The position numbers and the translations under genes were made by a program. The notes beneath the pieces are model-generated. The model searched no databases. It saw nothing but the letters and a program-made list of their open reading frames with translations, and had not been told where the DNA came from. DNA of 21,108 nucleotides, from positions 1 through 21,108 of IMG/VR virus record IMGVR_UViG_3300021356_000204; one strand, written 5' to 3'. Source of the DNA: a virus. Every line of letters begins with the position of its first letter. The stretch's first letter is position 1. This document shows, piece by piece, positions 20,595-21,108 of the stretch.

Positions 20595-20843
20595 ATGAGT
20601 AAAGTACAAACATTAGTAAGTAAGAGATTTATCATTAGAAAGTCACTAATCGGTAAAGGAGTAACAGTCGAGTTCAAAGACTATGACGGTAAAGTACACA
20701 AGTATTCACATGACAAAGTATATGAGTTATGTAAAGAAAGGTTTGACAACATGAAGTGTTTTCAAAAGTACAAGTACTACTCTCAAACTTTTGCACTACC
20801 TAAATTTGTAAGAGAGTTAGGTGATGAGGTTCTAGTCAAATAG
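20595..20843 (+). CDS. Small basic plus-strand protein, paralogue B
   Basis: The 82-residue protein begins MSKVQTLVSKRFIIRKSLIG, continues KGVTVEFKDYDGKVHKYSHD, KVYELCKERFDNMKCFQKYK and ends with YYSQTFALPKFVREL plus a short variable tail. Differences from paralogue A are clustered at a few surface-like positions (for example GN to LC before KERFDNM). Codons end mostly in A or T, as in the minus-strand genes, so many synonymous sites differ from paralogue A although the protein is nearly unchanged. Function is unknown. It has its own promoter-like leader and is followed by a second structured segment. Confidence 0.85.
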   Translation: MSKVQTLVSKRFIIRKSLIGKGVTVEFKDYDGKVHKYSHDKVYELCKERFDNMKCFQKYKYYSQTFALPKFVRELGDEVLVK

Positions 20844-20849
20844 AACTTC

Positions 20850-20923
20850 ACACTCGGACGGGTCTAAGAAAGTAAGAAGTGAGCTAATCTGACAGCAAGT
20901 CTCACTCGCCCTACCCCGAGTGT
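20850..20923 (+). other. Structured intergenic segment after paralogue B
   Basis: An eight-base stem ACACTCGG (20850-20857) / CCGAGTGT (20916-20923) closes a 74-base segment. GGT (20861-20863) and ACC (20913-20915) can extend it, and an inner hairpin AGTGAG (20878-20883) / CTCACT (20901-20906) has a 17-base loop. The size recalls a tRNA, but there is no T-loop sequence or D-arm, so it is not one. Its last two bases begin the 20-base GTATAGCA repeat. It may be a structured RNA or a DNA element. Confidence 0.5.
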
Positions 20924-20941
20924 ATAGCAACGCGTATAGCA
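20922..20941 (+). repeat. Twenty-base repeat with two GTATAGCA units (copies 4 and 5)
   Basis: This is an exact second copy of the 20-mer at 20487-20506, 435 bases away, again directly after a stem-loop. It is followed by GTGAAGTAAAGTAAAG, which echoes the GAAGTAAAG block of leaders 2 and 3, but no GATAWTATA box follows. Confidence 0.8.
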
Positions 20942-21108
20942 TCGGTGAAGTAAAGTAAAGAAAAGAGACACTGTTCCTAGAACAAGTATAGATCAGGTTA
21001 GTAAGCAAGAGAGTAGTAGCGAATAGTGCGACACTAGCCTGTTATATATATTTAATTAAGTACCTAATGTCACACTTTTTGACTAACCTGCACTTAGAGG
21101 TGTGGTGT
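20942..21108. other. Non-coding right edge rich in inverted repeats
   Basis: No gene is visible. A perfect nine-base inverted repeat CAGGTTAGT (20994-21002) / ACTAACCTG (21082-21090) encloses a small hairpin TAGTG-CGA-CACTA (21024-21036), a TTATATATA run (21042-21050) and CTAATGTCACA (21064-21074), a near copy of CTAACGTCACA at 19511. Another triloop hairpin TGTTC-CTA-GAACA is at 20972-20984. The segment looks regulatory or structural and may continue past the window. Confidence 0.5.

Noticed and set aside
20850-20923. A tRNA, suggested by the 74-base length and eight-base closing stem
   Set aside because: There is no T-loop, D-arm or anticodon arm with the required invariant bases.
20487-20941. 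CRISPR array based on the repeated 20-mer
   Set aside because: There are only two copies, 435 bases apart with a gene between them, and no cas gene.

Overview
The window looks like one end of the structural half of a tailed double-stranded DNA bacteriophage (Caudoviricetes). A tightly packed minus-strand block of 27 genes runs from about 19411 down to the left edge, and four small plus-strand genes lie to its right. The DNA is AT-rich. Start codons are preceded by A/T-rich sequence with no clear Shine-Dalgarno motif, for example before groEL at 11492 and the portal gene at 3352. That style fits a Bacteroidota host, probably a flavobacterium. The fibre and small virion families resemble those I know from aquatic phages. 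Host and habitat are inferences; no tRNA, integrase or lysogeny gene was seen.

Reading the minus strand in the direction of transcription: a small basic protein (19411) comes first, then the adhesion block (fibre-like proteins of 446, 287, 948 and 351 residues with small partners, about 19168 to 11527). Next is a translationally coupled groEL-groES-winged-helix cassette (11492 to 9245). A run of short virion or lysis-type genes follows (9242 to 6391), including an EF-hand protein, a minimal HExxH protein, a Cys-Gly-Cys mini-protein and a 3TM-type holin. The packaging and head module is last: a double GroES-like protein, a likely small terminase, the large terminase, the portal and a truncated scaffold-like gene at the left edge. 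The major capsid gene is expected just beyond position 1. Gaps are mostly under 20 bases and many genes overlap, so much of the block is probably co-transcribed, with one possible internal promoter at 11870-11906.

From 19412 to 19828 is a divergent intergenic region. To its right are plus-strand genes of 53, 51, 82 and 82 residues. The two 82-residue proteins are paralogues with nearly the same sequence but different codon choice. Three leaders in this region share a promoter-like pattern, TTTACA, 21 bases, GATAWTATAWATG, with identical spacing. Between the genes are hairpins joined to the octamer GTATAGCA, which occurs five times in 1.2 kb, and several longer inverted repeats. This right-hand region is the least explained part of the window.

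The most interesting coding signal is the chaperonin set. The phage carries a divergent GroEL without the GGM tail, a GroES that lacks the roof loop, and a separate 201-residue protein that reads as two fused GroES-like domains next to the terminase genes. Phage chaperonins are known; this combination, in this order, deserves a closer look.
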